Assembly: GCA_946408345.1 (NCBI GenBank)
Contig: CAMJRR010000001.1
Location: forward strand, 124,001-188,000
Direction of reading: 5' to 3'
DNA from: an uncultured Bacteroidales bacterium
Lineage (GTDB): Bacteria > Bacteroidota > Bacteroidia > Bacteroidales > F082
DNA: 64,000 bases
Shown here piece by piece: positions 36,108 to 45,573 of this stretch. The notes under the pieces are model-generated. The model searched no databases. It worked only from the letters and a program-made list of their open reading frames with translations, and had not been told where the DNA came from. The stretch's first letter is position 1, and every line of letters starts with the position of its first letter. The position numbers and the translations under genes are program-made.

Positions 36108-38122
36108 CGCGTTACATTCAACTTGCGGACAATTCTGCCTTGTTTAGTCAGTATTTCGATGGTGTAAACTGCAGAATCCAAATTGGTTAGGCTGATTTCC
36201 ATCGTGTCGCTGTTTTCACTATCTTTTTTGAGAAGGCATTGGCCCATCAGGTCAAATAACTTAATGCCTATCATTCCCTCGGCCATGATGAACACTTTGT
36301 CGTGTGCAGGATTGGGATAAACCTTCACGGGAAGCGTATGGTTATCGTCGACATCGTAGTATCCAGCCTGGATTACGATTTCCTTCTCAGTGTATCCGCA
36401 GTCGTTCCACGCACGGACTTTCAAGTTTGCTGTGCCTGGTGTAGTGGCATTCAAGGTGCAATGTGCTCCTGATGGTTCCAGAATCCAATCTGGGTTTTCG
36501 CAAGTCCATTCATAATTCGACGCAAATGCCACGGAATCAATATAATAGTGATATTCTCTTTGAACGAGGTCGGTCGAAACGAATATTTGCTGAAGTCCCG
36601 TGATTTCGGGAATCGGTTCGGGATGTGGCATAATGTTGAGGTTCATGCTGACCACTGAGTCACAGCCGTTGCCGGTGACGAAAGTATGCTCATATTGCCC
36701 TGATTGTGTACATTCGTGCTCGTACCATACGAAGCTTTCGCAAACTGTGGTGTCGAAGGCAGATTCGTAACCGTCAATAAGATTGAGATGCAAGGTGACG
36801 ATACTGTCGCAGCCTGTAATGGAAGTGAAGGTTTGCTGGAAGGCACCGCTTTCTGTATAGGATTGCCCGTTCCAAACATAGTTACCGCAACCTGTGTAAC
36901 TAAATTGGTGCTCAATGCTTTGGGTGATGAAAAGACTCATGGTAACTATGCTGTCGCAACCGTACTGGTTGGTGAAAGTCTGCTGATAGGCACCGCTTTC
37001 TGTAAGGGTCATGTCGCCCCATTCGTAATAGTTGCAGGCATAGACGGGGTAGGGTATAAAGTACTCATCCGGTTGGTTGATAGTCAGGTCCAACGTAGCG
37101 ATGCTGTCACAGCCCCATTGGTTGACCAAGGTGACTTGGTAGGTGCCCGATTCGAAATAGGTTTGTCCGTTCCAAATGTATGACACACAATTTGATGCAA
37201 CGGTTTGGCTGAAAGTACTTTCATGGACTGAGATGCGGACAAGGTTGCTATATATGGTGCCATCCTCGCTGGAAGCCCAAAGGCGCAGATACCATCCGTC
37301 ATACGTTCCATCCAGGATCTGTCCTGTGTAGGCGATGGGGGTAGTGAAGGCCTCGTCCTGTGAGATTTCCCATCCGTACTCGTCGATGTTATATAAGGAG
37401 GGCAGCGTCAATTCAAGTGGACCTTCGTCGCAAATGGGGGTAGGCTCGTTCAGGAATCCGATGAAGGGGAAGGGCGAGAATTCAAGGTCACGAATGGCTC
37501 TGACGGAAAAAGTACCCCCGTAGGTGGGAACGGTGCTGGTCTTTTGACACTTGCCGATATAGGCATTCCAAGCCCATGCTTCCTCTGGGTAGGGCGATCC
37601 GAAATGTACAAACCAGGCTTTTTCGTTACTTTCCTGTGTACTCGACCAATAGGGATGCAGACCTAATGGCTCTCCAACAGAGGTTAATGTCGGTTCGTAG
37701 AAAATGGCGTTGACATACAGCATTTTCAGCTGTCCGGCAGCGGGCAAGTACCATCCGTTGGCGATGTCAACAGTAGCGGCGGCATACTGTCCTGTATAAC
37801 CTGTGGATTGGTAATGGTTGAGTATGGCCATAGTGTTTGAGAATCCGTCTGTGTCTGTGAAGGCACTGGTCAGGATGTCATTATTTGGGCTGATGATGTG
37901 AGGGAGCCCTTCTATTTCGTCGGTCAAGCCCCAAGGGATGTTTGCGGCAACATCATGCAGGGCCACCATCCACCCAGCGGTGCCGTCTTCGTTAAGATAG
38001 AATACCACACCCTGACTGCCGTCGGGGTTGGTGACCAGTTGCCCTAAGTGATATTCTTGTGCTTGCAGTCCCAACGCAGTGGAAAGGCTGAGCAATATGG
38101 CAATGATAGTCGTTTTCTTCAT
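36104..38122 (-). CDS. T9SS-sorted FISUMP/DUF1566 protein with GCDS repeats
   Basis: A 672-residue protein: signal peptide (MKKTTIIAILLSLSTALGL), N-terminal DUF1566/FISUMP-like domain (GWYLPAAGQLKMLYVN, YWSSTQESNEKAW, FSVRAIRDL), a ~70-residue Ig-like region, then four clear GCDS repeats (each with YxWNG, TESGxY and GCDSIxTL). It ends in an immunoglobulin-like segment and a type A sorting domain (VYPNPAHDKVFIM). FISUMP-type domains resemble C-type lectin-like folds, so carbohydrate or protein binding is likely. It is co-directional with the 210-aa gene (12 bp gap). Confidence 0.8.
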   Translation of the reverse strand: MKKTTIIAILLSLSTALGLQAQEYHLGQLVTNPDGSQGVVFYLNEDGTAGWMVALHDVAANIPWGLTDEIEGLPHIISPNNDILTSAFTDTDGFSNTMAILNHYQSTGYTGQYAAATVDIANGWYLPAAGQLKMLYVNAIFYEPTLTSVGEPLGLHPYWSSTQESNEKAWFVHFGSPYPEEAWAWNAYIGKCQKTSTVPTYGGTFSVRAIRDLEFSPFPFIGFLNEPTPICDEGPLELTLPSLYNIDEYGWEISQDEAFTTPIAYTGQILDGTYDGWYLRLWASSEDGTIYSNLVRISVHESTFSQTVASNCVSYIWNGQTYFESGTYQVTLVNQWGCDSIATLDLTINQPDEYFIPYPVYACNYYEWGDMTLTESGAYQQTFTNQYGCDSIVTMSLFITQSIEHQFSYTGCGNYVWNGQSYTESGAFQQTFTSITGCDSIVTLHLNLIDGYESAFDTTVCESFVWYEHECTQSGQYEHTFVTGNGCDSVVSMNLNIMPHPEPIPEITGLQQIFVSTDLVQREYHYYIDSVAFASNYEWTCENPDWILEPSGAHCTLNATTPGTANLKVRAWNDCGYTEKEIVIQAGYYDVDDNHTLPVKVYPNPAHDKVFIMAEGMIGIKLFDLMGQCLLKKDSENSDTMEISLTNLDSAVYTIEILTKQGRIVRKLNVTR

Positions 38123-38134
38123 GGCTTGTCGATT

Positions 38135-38767
38135 TTAGAAGTTTCTGATGCTGCGGATGCGCATAGGGATTTCTCCCAGATACAGCCTGGATTTCGTGAT
38201 GGCTCCCATTCTGCCGTCGTATCCGAGATAAAGGGCACAGTCGTTGTCGAAGCCGTATACCGAGGAAGACCAGTAATACCATTTGCCTTGCATTTGTGCA
38301 CCTTCAAGCAGCTTGAGGGAATTGTTGATGATGGGGGCACTGCCGTATAGGATATTGAGTTGCCCGATTGAAGGCCAATACCAACCATGCTCATAGTCGA
38401 CCGCCCATGCACCTGGATATCTGGAGTGGTCGTTCTGCGATGCCGCACGCAGGAATCCTGTGTTGTCGTAGCCTTCAAGGTCATAGATGGCTTCGCGTAT
38501 GGACTGCCATCCGGTTAGGCCCCAGGGGAGGTCGCATTCGTAAGACCATTGTATTCCTTCGGCTTGTATGTCAGGATGGAGTACCCACCCATGATGCCCA
38601 GTCTCATCGACGTAGAATACCACGCCAATGGCTCCTCCATTGTAGTTGATAGGATGTACGGTGATGGTGTCAGTCCCTTGTACACATAGGATGTCGCCGA
38701 TTTTGACAGTTTGTCCCCAACCAAACAATGGAAGCAAAATACCTAATAATAATAGCGTTCTTTTCAT
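38135..38767 (-). CDS. FISUMP/DUF1566-type secreted protein without sorting domain
   Basis: A 210-residue protein with a signal peptide (MKRTLLLLGILLPLFGWGQ). Its body is essentially a single FISUMP/DUF1566-like domain: GWVLHPD, WSYECDLPWGLTGW, GWYWPSIGQLNILYGS, YWSSSVYGF, MRIRSIRNF. It is related to the N-terminal half of the next protein (36104-38122) but has neither GCDS repeats nor a C-terminal sorting domain. It probably stays periplasmic or is surface-exposed by another route. It lies 12 bp and 21 bp from its neighbours within the same presumed operon. Confidence 0.7.
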   Translation of the reverse strand: MKRTLLLLGILLPLFGWGQTVKIGDILCVQGTDTITVHPINYNGGAIGVVFYVDETGHHGWVLHPDIQAEGIQWSYECDLPWGLTGWQSIREAIYDLEGYDNTGFLRAASQNDHSRYPGAWAVDYEHGWYWPSIGQLNILYGSAPIINNSLKLLEGAQMQGKWYYWSSSVYGFDNDCALYLGYDGRMGAITKSRLYLGEIPMRIRSIRNF

Positions 38768-38788
38768 AGTGATGTTTGTTTTACGTTT

Positions 38789-41700
38789 TTACCATTCCCA
38801 GTTATTGAACCCATAAGAACTGGGGGTTTTCTTGATGACTTTCTTGGTAATCATGTCGTAATGGTTGATGACGGTGACCAAGTACATGCCAGCCGCTTTG
38901 CCCGCCAGGGAACAAGGCACGACGATACCTTCCAAATCCGTGTCGACGCTGAAACGCCCGATGAATTGTCCCAGATAGTCATAGATCACGATGACAGCTT
39001 CGCCTCGCATACCGTAAAGCACGATGTTGAAATCGCCTTGTGTGGGATTGGGATAGATGACCATGTCGGGGCGCGCGTCGTGGTTGATGAAGAGGGTGCG
39101 CTCCACATAACCGCATTCCGTGTAGACCCTTACTTTCAGTGTGGCTGTGCCAGGTGAATAGATGTTGACCGCGCATTCAGGCGAGTCAGGTGAAAACTGA
39201 ATGGGCCAGGGCCCATCAAGGCTCCATTCGTAGCCAAAGCAACCATCGACTGGGTCGATGCTATAGGTGTATTGTCCGTTGGTTTGGTAATAAATGAGGC
39301 TTTCGCCATGAATAGGGCTGACGTAAGAAGAGGCTCCGATGGTTAGATCGAGGATGACGATGCTGTCGCAGCCTTGTGCCGATGTGAAGGACTGCTCATA
39401 AAGGCCGCTCTCTGTGTAGGTCGTCCCATTCCAAGTGTAGCTGTCGCAAGCCGCTTTGTATAGATAGTTGTGAATAGTGTCGCCTAAGTGAACATGGATG
39501 TTCAGCAACGTGTCGCAACCCAAGGGGCTTTCAATCAGGTATTCATAGTCGCCGCTTTCCGTATAAGTTACGCCATGGTAACTGTAGGTTTCGCAGCCTT
39601 CACCATAGTGCTCGATTTCTACCATGCCACCAGGGTTGTAGGGCTCGCCAGTTGGAGTGATATAGCCAGCTTGTTGCAAAAAGTTGTTGTAGGGCCGTCG
39701 AATAGTTCCATCGGATCCTGTAAATGCTGTTGCAGTATTGAAGCAGAAGGTCGGGATGGTGAGATCTTCGTTGACGTTGGTGACATGGTACATGTATTGG
39801 TCCCAGACTTTGCGGGCATTCCTCCATGGCTCGGTCGCCGACTTGTAGACTTTCAGCATGGTGTTGGCCTGCATATAGCCTCCGGGCTTGCCTGTAACGA
39901 CTATTTCAGCACTACCGTCATTGTCGACATCGGCCACAATAGGCACGTGCATAATGGTAATCTCGCCACAATCGACGCTTGAAAGTAGCGTAGGTGGGTT
40001 GTAGCTGAGGTCGTACACGTGCAGACGACTATTGTCGGTGAGGACGAGTTCGTTTATGCCATCATTGTTGAAATCAAAAAGAGTAGCTGTGTTGGAATAC
40101 GAGTCTTCGTCAATGGCTAAAGTCCATAAATGGTTGAAACTATTGGTGTTAGGATTGAACCGATAGGCGCGTTGGCCTTGACCGTCGTTGGCGCAGCAGT
40201 CTATGAGGATTTCCAAACGGCCATCGTTGTCAAAGTCAGCGATGAGAGGGACACTTTTTCCGGTGAAAGAGGTCCCCAATTGAATTGGCAGACTTGTTTG
40301 GTTGTTATACACATCCCATACGTAGAACGAAACGGTGCCATACGAACCTTCGGTGTCGCGATTGCTGATAAGGATGTCAGGATGACCGTCGAGGTTGAAG
40401 TCTGCCACTTGCACATGTCCGTCGTTGATGATATTGTTGGGTGGCATGATGCTTTTCGTCAATGTGGCATGGTTGCCTAATGTGCCAAAGCGGTTGGTGA
40501 TGACCACGTTGTAGATTTCGTTGCCAAGGATGAGCTCTTGTCGTGTGTCACCGCAAATGTCGAAAGCTATCGGACAAGAGAGCCTGTTATAGTTGGTATG
40601 GCTGTTGTGCGAATAGGAATTGGCTTGGTTGTTTCCGCCTTGGGCAGTTGCAAGCAAGATGCCCGTTTCAGCATCAAAAATCTTGTTGCGCACATAGATT
40701 TCTGGGTGGCCGTCGCCGTTGAAGTCGGCGAAACCGATACTTACGGAGAAGTCATTGTAGCCCGTGTTGTAGCTCTCGTTGGATACCCAGACAGGATTGC
40801 TTGGGTTGGCTGCCATGATGTCGTAAGCATATAATTTGGTGTCTTTGCATGCGGTTACAATCAACCCTTTGCGATTGGGGAGTTTGACCAAACCGTATGG
40901 GCCATTGCCGTGTGCCCAGACCATGTTTTCCACAGTAATCTGTGCTTTTCGAGTCTTGCTTCTGCCGTCATACACATTGATAATCTTAGCTGCCGTTTGG
41001 CTTGAACTGTTGCCTTGCATGTCGAAGCAAACAATTTCGGGGATACCGTCGTCGTCGAGGTCGCCCACGAGAGGATTGATGCGACAATAGATGTTATCGC
41101 CTGTCGACCAGTCTTCTCTGATGCCCCATTCAAAACCTTGCAAAGGCGTGTTGCAGTTGTCATCTAGGATGTTGTCTGGGAGTTCGATTGGTACGTCGCT
41201 GAGGTGTAGTGTTACGATGCTGTCGCAACCATAAATGTCAGTGAATTGTTGGGTGTATACTCCTGGAGCGGTGTATGTGATTCCATTCCATGTGTATTCG
41301 CCATCCAAATGGTCATAGATGTCAACGTGTTGAGGCTCGCCCATTTCACCGATAGGTTCTCCGTATTGTGTGATATAGGATGCTTGTTGCAAAAAGTTGT
41401 TGTAGGGTCGCCGAATGGTGCCATCGGATCCTGTAAATGCTGTTGCAGTATTGAAGCAGAAGGTCGGGATGGTGAGGTCTTCGTTGACGTTGGTGACGTG
41501 GTACATGTATTGGTTCCAGACGGGACGAGAAGAACCCCAACTGTTGGGGCTTCCGAAAACATGCACACCGCCATAACCTACATCATAGCCTAAATACTGG
41601 TCAATCAGTCCCGTCGCAACAATTTCAGCCACGCCGTCGTTATTGATGTCGGCAACCACGGGATACTCACATCCTGTTCCAGCAGCCATCATTCTTGTGT

Positions 41701-42982
41701 AGATATTGTAAGGTCTGATGGTGTCATTCCCAGTGATGTGGCTCTTGCCGCTAGCGTTGATGATGCGTAAGTTGTTGTTGTCGCGGTAGACGAGCTCCAT
41801 AATGTTGTCTTGGTTAAAGTCAAACAATGTCATGGCTGTCATGCCCGATCGGTCGTCATGGCCTTGGGTCCAAATGGTATTCAACCCGTCTGATGTAGTG
41901 TAGCGCCAACAAATTATTTCTTCATATAAGTTGTTGGGTTGGTTCTCGAGGAAAATGATTTCTGGATGTGGCTCGGCATCAATGTTTCCGATGAAGACGT
42001 AACTAGTGCTGGCACATGTATGTGCTTTTTGGAAAAGAATTTGCCCATTGGAAGGTTTATAGGCGTAAAAATAGGTGTAGTCAACAATCTGATCGTTGGT
42101 ATTGTCACGGATGACGAGTACTTCACTTTCACCGTCAAGGTCGAAATCGGCAAGGCTCACATGGCCATCGGCGGAGTAGCCATTTGGCGGTGTTATGGTT
42201 TTGTTGACCGTCATGGAGTTTAAACTGGGATTGGTGCGGCTGACGATGTTCACGTTATAGATGGTGTTGCCGCAAATGAGCTCCTGTGTTGCGTCTCCAA
42301 GTACGTTCGAAGCGAGCGACATGGCGTAATAGGTGTGATGATATGTGCCGTTGCTATAGGTAGGTGTGCCTCGAAAGCCCAAGCCTTTGTTGCCGTTTTC
42401 AGGCCCTGAACAAAGCCATTTTAAGGTCGCAGCATCAAAAATATCACTTCCAGAATACACTTCAGGATAGCCGTCACCATTGAAGCCGGCAAGCGAGACC
42501 ATGCCATCGCATGAGGTCGCACGGTCTGATACGTTCAATAAAGTTCCATCGATGGCGTAGGCGCGGATTCTCTTGTCGTAACAATGCGTGAAGATAGCAC
42601 CTCGCCATGCTCCGTTGGCAATAGGATAACGCCCGATGGCATAGGGACCATTGGAAAGGTATATGGTGTCGGGGACTGTAAAGGAATGTTGCAAAGCTAG
42701 ATTGTTCCCGTTATATACATTGATTTCGCGGCTGCGGTAATTGTTGCCGTTGTATTTGGCAATCACGATGTCAGTCACTCCATTACCATCGATGTCACCG
42801 ACAATAATAGGAGAGTAGGAGGCAACGTCGTTTTCGAGACTTGAACCGAGTAGACTAATGTTCCATGGACTTCCATCTAAAGGGTGATTGCAATTGGTCT
42901 CAATGACATTGTCAGGAAACTCAATTTGCGCCCAAATCGGAGAGGCAATCAACAAAAAGATGGTAAATAGAATCTGTTTCAT
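38789..42982 (-). CDS. T9SS-sorted FG-GAP propeller protein with duplicated core
   Basis: A 1397-residue protein: signal peptide (MKQILFTIFLLIASPIWAQ), then two ~550-residue halves. Each holds about six FG-GAP/VCBS-type repeats with DxDxDG calcium-binding loops (VGDIDGNGVTDIVI, VADINNDGVAEIV; VGDLDDDGIPEIV, VADVDNDGSAEIVV) and begins with a PDN..-NCN-PL phrase. The tail of each half has one or two GCDS repeats (three in all), then a type A sorting domain (IYPNPTQGDFNIVLYG). The two halves share a nearly identical stretch (see 39673-39808 and 41386-41521). Integrin-like propellers often bind matrix proteins or glycans; the ligand is unknown. It heads the three-gene minus operon that ends at 36104. 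Confidence 0.85.
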   Translation of the reverse strand: MKQILFTIFLLIASPIWAQIEFPDNVIETNCNHPLDGSPWNISLLGSSLENDVASYSPIIVGDIDGNGVTDIVIAKYNGNNYRSREINVYNGNNLALQHSFTVPDTIYLSNGPYAIGRYPIANGAWRGAIFTHCYDKRIRAYAIDGTLLNVSDRATSCDGMVSLAGFNGDGYPEVYSGSDIFDAATLKWLCSGPENGNKGLGFRGTPTYSNGTYHHTYYAMSLASNVLGDATQELICGNTIYNVNIVSRTNPSLNSMTVNKTITPPNGYSADGHVSLADFDLDGESEVLVIRDNTNDQIVDYTYFYAYKPSNGQILFQKAHTCASTSYVFIGNIDAEPHPEIIFLENQPNNLYEEIICWRYTTSDGLNTIWTQGHDDRSGMTAMTLFDFNQDNIMELVYRDNNNLRIINASGKSHITGNDTIRPYNIYTRMMAAGTGCEYPVVADINNDGVAEIVATGLIDQYLGYDVGYGGVHVFGSPNSWGSSRPVWNQYMYHVTNVNEDLTIPTFCFNTATAFTGSDGTIRRPYNNFLQQASYITQYGEPIGEMGEPQHVDIYDHLDGEYTWNGITYTAPGVYTQQFTDIYGCDSIVTLHLSDVPIELPDNILDDNCNTPLQGFEWGIREDWSTGDNIYCRINPLVGDLDDDGIPEIVCFDMQGNSSSQTAAKIINVYDGRSKTRKAQITVENMVWAHGNGPYGLVKLPNRKGLIVTACKDTKLYAYDIMAANPSNPVWVSNESYNTGYNDFSVSIGFADFNGDGHPEIYVRNKIFDAETGILLATAQGGNNQANSYSHNSHTNYNRLSCPIAFDICGDTRQELILGNEIYNVVITNRFGTLGNHATLTKSIMPPNNIINDGHVQVADFNLDGHPDILISNRDTEGSYGTVSFYVWDVYNNQTSLPIQLGTSFTGKSVPLIADFDNDGRLEILIDCCANDGQGQRAYRFNPNTNSFNHLWTLAIDEDSYSNTATLFDFNNDGINELVLTDNSRLHVYDLSYNPPTLLSSVDCGEITIMHVPIVADVDNDGSAEIVVTGKPGGYMQANTMLKVYKSATEPWRNARKVWDQYMYHVTNVNEDLTIPTFCFNTATAFTGSDGTIRRPYNNFLQQAGYITPTGEPYNPGGMVEIEHYGEGCETYSYHGVTYTESGDYEYLIESPLGCDTLLNIHVHLGDTIHNYLYKAACDSYTWNGTTYTESGLYEQSFTSAQGCDSIVILDLTIGASSYVSPIHGESLIYYQTNGQYTYSIDPVDGCFGYEWSLDGPWPIQFSPDSPECAVNIYSPGTATLKVRVYTECGYVERTLFINHDARPDMVIYPNPTQGDFNIVLYGMRGEAVIVIYDYLGQFIGRFSVDTDLEGIVVPCSLAGKAAGMYLVTVINHYDMITKKVIKKTPSSYGFNNWEW
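39673..39808. repeat. Internal duplication, copy 1
   Basis: 136 bp matching 41386-41521 at 129 of 136 positions (7 differences counted by eye), both in the same frame of the FG-GAP protein. It codes for DQYMYHVTNVNEDLTIPTF and the following RRPYNNFLQQ segment. Confidence 0.85.
41386..41521. repeat. Internal duplication, copy 2
   Basis: Second copy of the 136-bp segment above, about 1.7 kb further upstream in transcription. High DNA identity against much more divergent flanking repeats suggests recent copying or gene conversion. Confidence 0.85.
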
Positions 42983-43006
42983 AGCAATAAGTCAAATAAT
43001 ACCATG

Positions 43007-43014
43007 CAAATATA
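43007..43014 (-). promoter_or_regulatory. -7 box of FG-GAP gene operon
   Basis: TATATTTG on the minus strand, exact TAnnTTTG, 24 bp before the ATG at 42982. No well-spaced -33 TTTG. Confidence 0.5.
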
Positions 43015-43081
43015 GGCGTTTTTTGGCAAATTTGACTATTATTCAAAAAAATGGCTGAAATACTGTACGATTTACAACCGT

Positions 43082-44263
43082 TTAGGCTTTTTTATATGAA
43101 TCAGGAAGCAACTGATTGTAGAACGCCACCAGTTTCTCGCTCTCTTTTTCCCAGTTGAAATCCTCTTCAATGGCTTTGCGCCCGTTGTTGCCCATTTCAA
43201 CGGCTTGTTCTGGATGTTCCTTCAACCATTTGATGGCGTTGGCAATGTCCTCTGGCTTTTCTGGGTCGACACAGATGGCAAAGTGATATTTCTCATTCAT
43301 CTTTTGGGCAAATTCAGTATTGGAAATGACAACGGGCAGTTGCATCGACATGTAATCGTAAACTTTCGTAGGGAAGGTGTCAATCTTGTCATACTGTCCG
43401 ACGTTGAGCAGGGTGGAGGCACCGATGTTAGCTTGCTCGAGCAAGGCGACCATTCCATTCTTGTCCAAAAAGCCTTTGTAGTCAACACAGGCATACTCTG
43501 GCATGGCTTTAAGCTCGTCCTCGTATGACTTTGGTGAAAAAGCACCTGCCAAAAGCAACTTTCCTCCTGCTTGATGAGTAGCCTTAACGAGTTGCGTGAT
43601 GCCACGTTCCTTGGTGATACCGCCTATCATTGCAACGGAAGCACCATTCGAGTAGTCTACGGGCGTTTTTCTCGTATAATCAGATAGGCTAGGTAAATTT
43701 CTGATAAATAGAGTCTTTTTGCATCGGTTGGCAAAGTAGTCAATGCCGTTCATCGTGCAAACTTGGATGACTGCATCAAGTTTCATGCACACACGTTTCT
43801 CGTAGCGCATGTAGAGGTTGCCGAACACTTTCATAAGGAAAGCAGGCGTTTTTATTACCTTGATTTTGTGGATGTTGTCGCGGAGTTGCCAACCATAGTA
43901 TTCGTGACTATCGAAAATGACGATTTTGCCTGCACGTTTCAGTTTCATCCCCACAGGCAACAACTCGGGCTCATGCAAGTGATAGATGTCGGCATCGACT
44001 TTTAGGGCGGTCTCCAAACTCATCTTGTTCCGCTTTCTCAGCAGTTCGAGGTTGTTCTTGATGGGACAAAATAGGCTTATGCAGCGAACGCCGTCAATCA
44101 CTTCAGTCTTGGCCGTGTCACCAAAGCCGATGAGCGTGACGTCAAAGCCACCTTTTGCCAATGACTTGCACTCTTTTTCAAAGATACGCATGTCATTCAT
44201 TTTGTGCTTGCTTGCCAAATGACAGACTTTGACTTTTTTGTCTATGTTTGGGCCGCTTGTCAT
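43082..44263 (-). CDS. Family 4-type glycosyltransferase (GT-B)
   Basis: A 393-residue protein with the GT-B two-domain layout. The N-terminal half has YHLHEPELLPVGMKLK. The C-terminal half contains GGITKERGITQLVKA, a donor-site phrase, and FPTKVYDYMSMQLPVVIS, the counterpart of the E-x7-E region of GT4 enzymes with Asp in the place of the usual first Glu. Family 4 enzymes retain configuration when transferring a nucleotide-sugar residue to an acceptor; donor and acceptor cannot be told. The gene starts inside the stop of the upstream 437-aa gene (ATGA overlap) and is last of a five-gene operon. Confidence 0.85.
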   Translation of the reverse strand: MTSGPNIDKKVKVCHLASKHKMNDMRIFEKECKSLAKGGFDVTLIGFGDTAKTEVIDGVRCISLFCPIKNNLELLRKRNKMSLETALKVDADIYHLHEPELLPVGMKLKRAGKIVIFDSHEYYGWQLRDNIHKIKVIKTPAFLMKVFGNLYMRYEKRVCMKLDAVIQVCTMNGIDYFANRCKKTLFIRNLPSLSDYTRKTPVDYSNGASVAMIGGITKERGITQLVKATHQAGGKLLLAGAFSPKSYEDELKAMPEYACVDYKGFLDKNGMVALLEQANIGASTLLNVGQYDKIDTFPTKVYDYMSMQLPVVISNTEFAQKMNEKYHFAICVDPEKPEDIANAIKWLKEHPEQAVEMGNNGRKAIEEDFNWEKESEKLVAFYNQLLPDSYKKA

Positions 44264-45573
44264 TCGTTTATGGCTTGGTCGAGCAGGGCTGCATAACGTT
44301 GCGCCATAACCTGCCTCGAATAACTTTCCACTTTTGGATTGGTGTTACCCTCCAAATCATTCTCCAAATATCTCTGGTAGAGGTGCTTGATAATTTCCTT
44401 TGTTTTATTCTTATCCCCAAAGCTGACAGTCTGACCAGCCCCGGTTTCCTTGAGGATTCTTGCCGCATCGCCATCTTCTGGTCCAATGCAGAGGATGGGA
44501 CGTCCCGAAGCCATGTACTCGAAAAGTTTCCCCGTTACCAGACCTTTGGCGCGGGGCTCGCTGTCAGGCATGAGTAGAAGCAACAGCAGCGTAGAACTGC
44601 GGTGTGCTGCCGACACTTGGTCGTGTGGAATACAAGGAGAATAGGTGACATGCTGGGTCAGACCGATTAAATCTATGGCATTCACGACCGATCTGTCAAT
44701 CTGGCCAATCATATTGATTTTCAGGTTGTTGTTAAAACCATCATCTTCTTTGATGAGTTCACCGAGGGCCTGCCATAAGTTGTTGGGATTCTGGATCTTC
44801 GAGAGCACCCCCAGATAGGTAATGGTGAATTTTTCAGGCAAGCTGAAAGGAGTTTGCGTATCATCGTCACGGTCGAAGCCGTTATAGATGGTTCTGACAT
44901 TCCTATTGCCCAACCTTCCGAGTCGTCTCGCGCCATCGGGGGCCACGGTGACCACTTTGTCGGCTTTGGTCAACACCTCTTGTTCCAAACGGTGATGTTT
45001 GCGGTCGGCACAACGGGTGAGATGTAGGTCGTTGTAATAGTCGATTTCGGTCCAAGGGTCGCGGAAGTCGGCAATCCATGGGATGCCTAAGTCTTCTTTC
45101 AACTTCATAGCAATCAAGTGCATGGAGTGGGGTGGGCCTGTGCTGATGATGGCATCCACTGGGTGCTCTTTCAGGTATTCTTTCAAATACTTTACCGAAG
45201 GCTTCACCCATCCGCAACGGGCATCGGGGATGAAGAGGTTGCCACGTATCCACAGGGAGAGGTTCACCTTCCAGCCTTTTTTCTTTTCTTTCTCTTGTAT
45301 GAAGCCCATCTTCACCGTTTCCTCTTTCTTGATGCCGAGGAACTTCTTATAAAAGTTGTATGGCTCATGGATAGGTCGACGTATGACTTCCATATCGGTG
45401 GGCACATCTTTCTCCAAAGAAGGGTCAATAATCGGATATTCAGCGTTTTCAGTAGTGTAAATCACAGGCTGCCAGTCATAATCAGGCAGGTATTTCGACA
45501 TTTTCAGCCAACGCTGAACGCCGCTGCCGCCCGAAGGAGGCCAATAGTAGGTGATGATTAGAACGCGCTTCAT
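44260..45573 (-). CDS. Family 4-type glycosyltransferase (GT-B)
   Basis: A 437-residue protein beginning MKRVLIITYYWPPSGGSGVQ, a loop typical of GT4-like N-domains that bind acceptor and nucleotide-sugar. The C-domain has ITYLGVLSKIQNPNNLWQAL and GKLFEYMASGRPILCIGPE, matching the E-x7-E nucleotide-sugar site (first Glu conserved). SVVNAIDLIGLTQHVTYSPC lies before it. It overlaps both neighbours by 4 bp (ATGA at each end), the tightest coupling in the window. It probably builds a surface polysaccharide or O-antigen; the sugar is unknown. Confidence 0.87.
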   Translation of the reverse strand: MKRVLIITYYWPPSGGSGVQRWLKMSKYLPDYDWQPVIYTTENAEYPIIDPSLEKDVPTDMEVIRRPIHEPYNFYKKFLGIKKEETVKMGFIQEKEKKKGWKVNLSLWIRGNLFIPDARCGWVKPSVKYLKEYLKEHPVDAIISTGPPHSMHLIAMKLKEDLGIPWIADFRDPWTEIDYYNDLHLTRCADRKHHRLEQEVLTKADKVVTVAPDGARRLGRLGNRNVRTIYNGFDRDDDTQTPFSLPEKFTITYLGVLSKIQNPNNLWQALGELIKEDDGFNNNLKINMIGQIDRSVVNAIDLIGLTQHVTYSPCIPHDQVSAAHRSSTLLLLLLMPDSEPRAKGLVTGKLFEYMASGRPILCIGPEDGDAARILKETGAGQTVSFGDKNKTKEIIKHLYQRYLENDLEGNTNPKVESYSRQVMAQRYAALLDQAINE

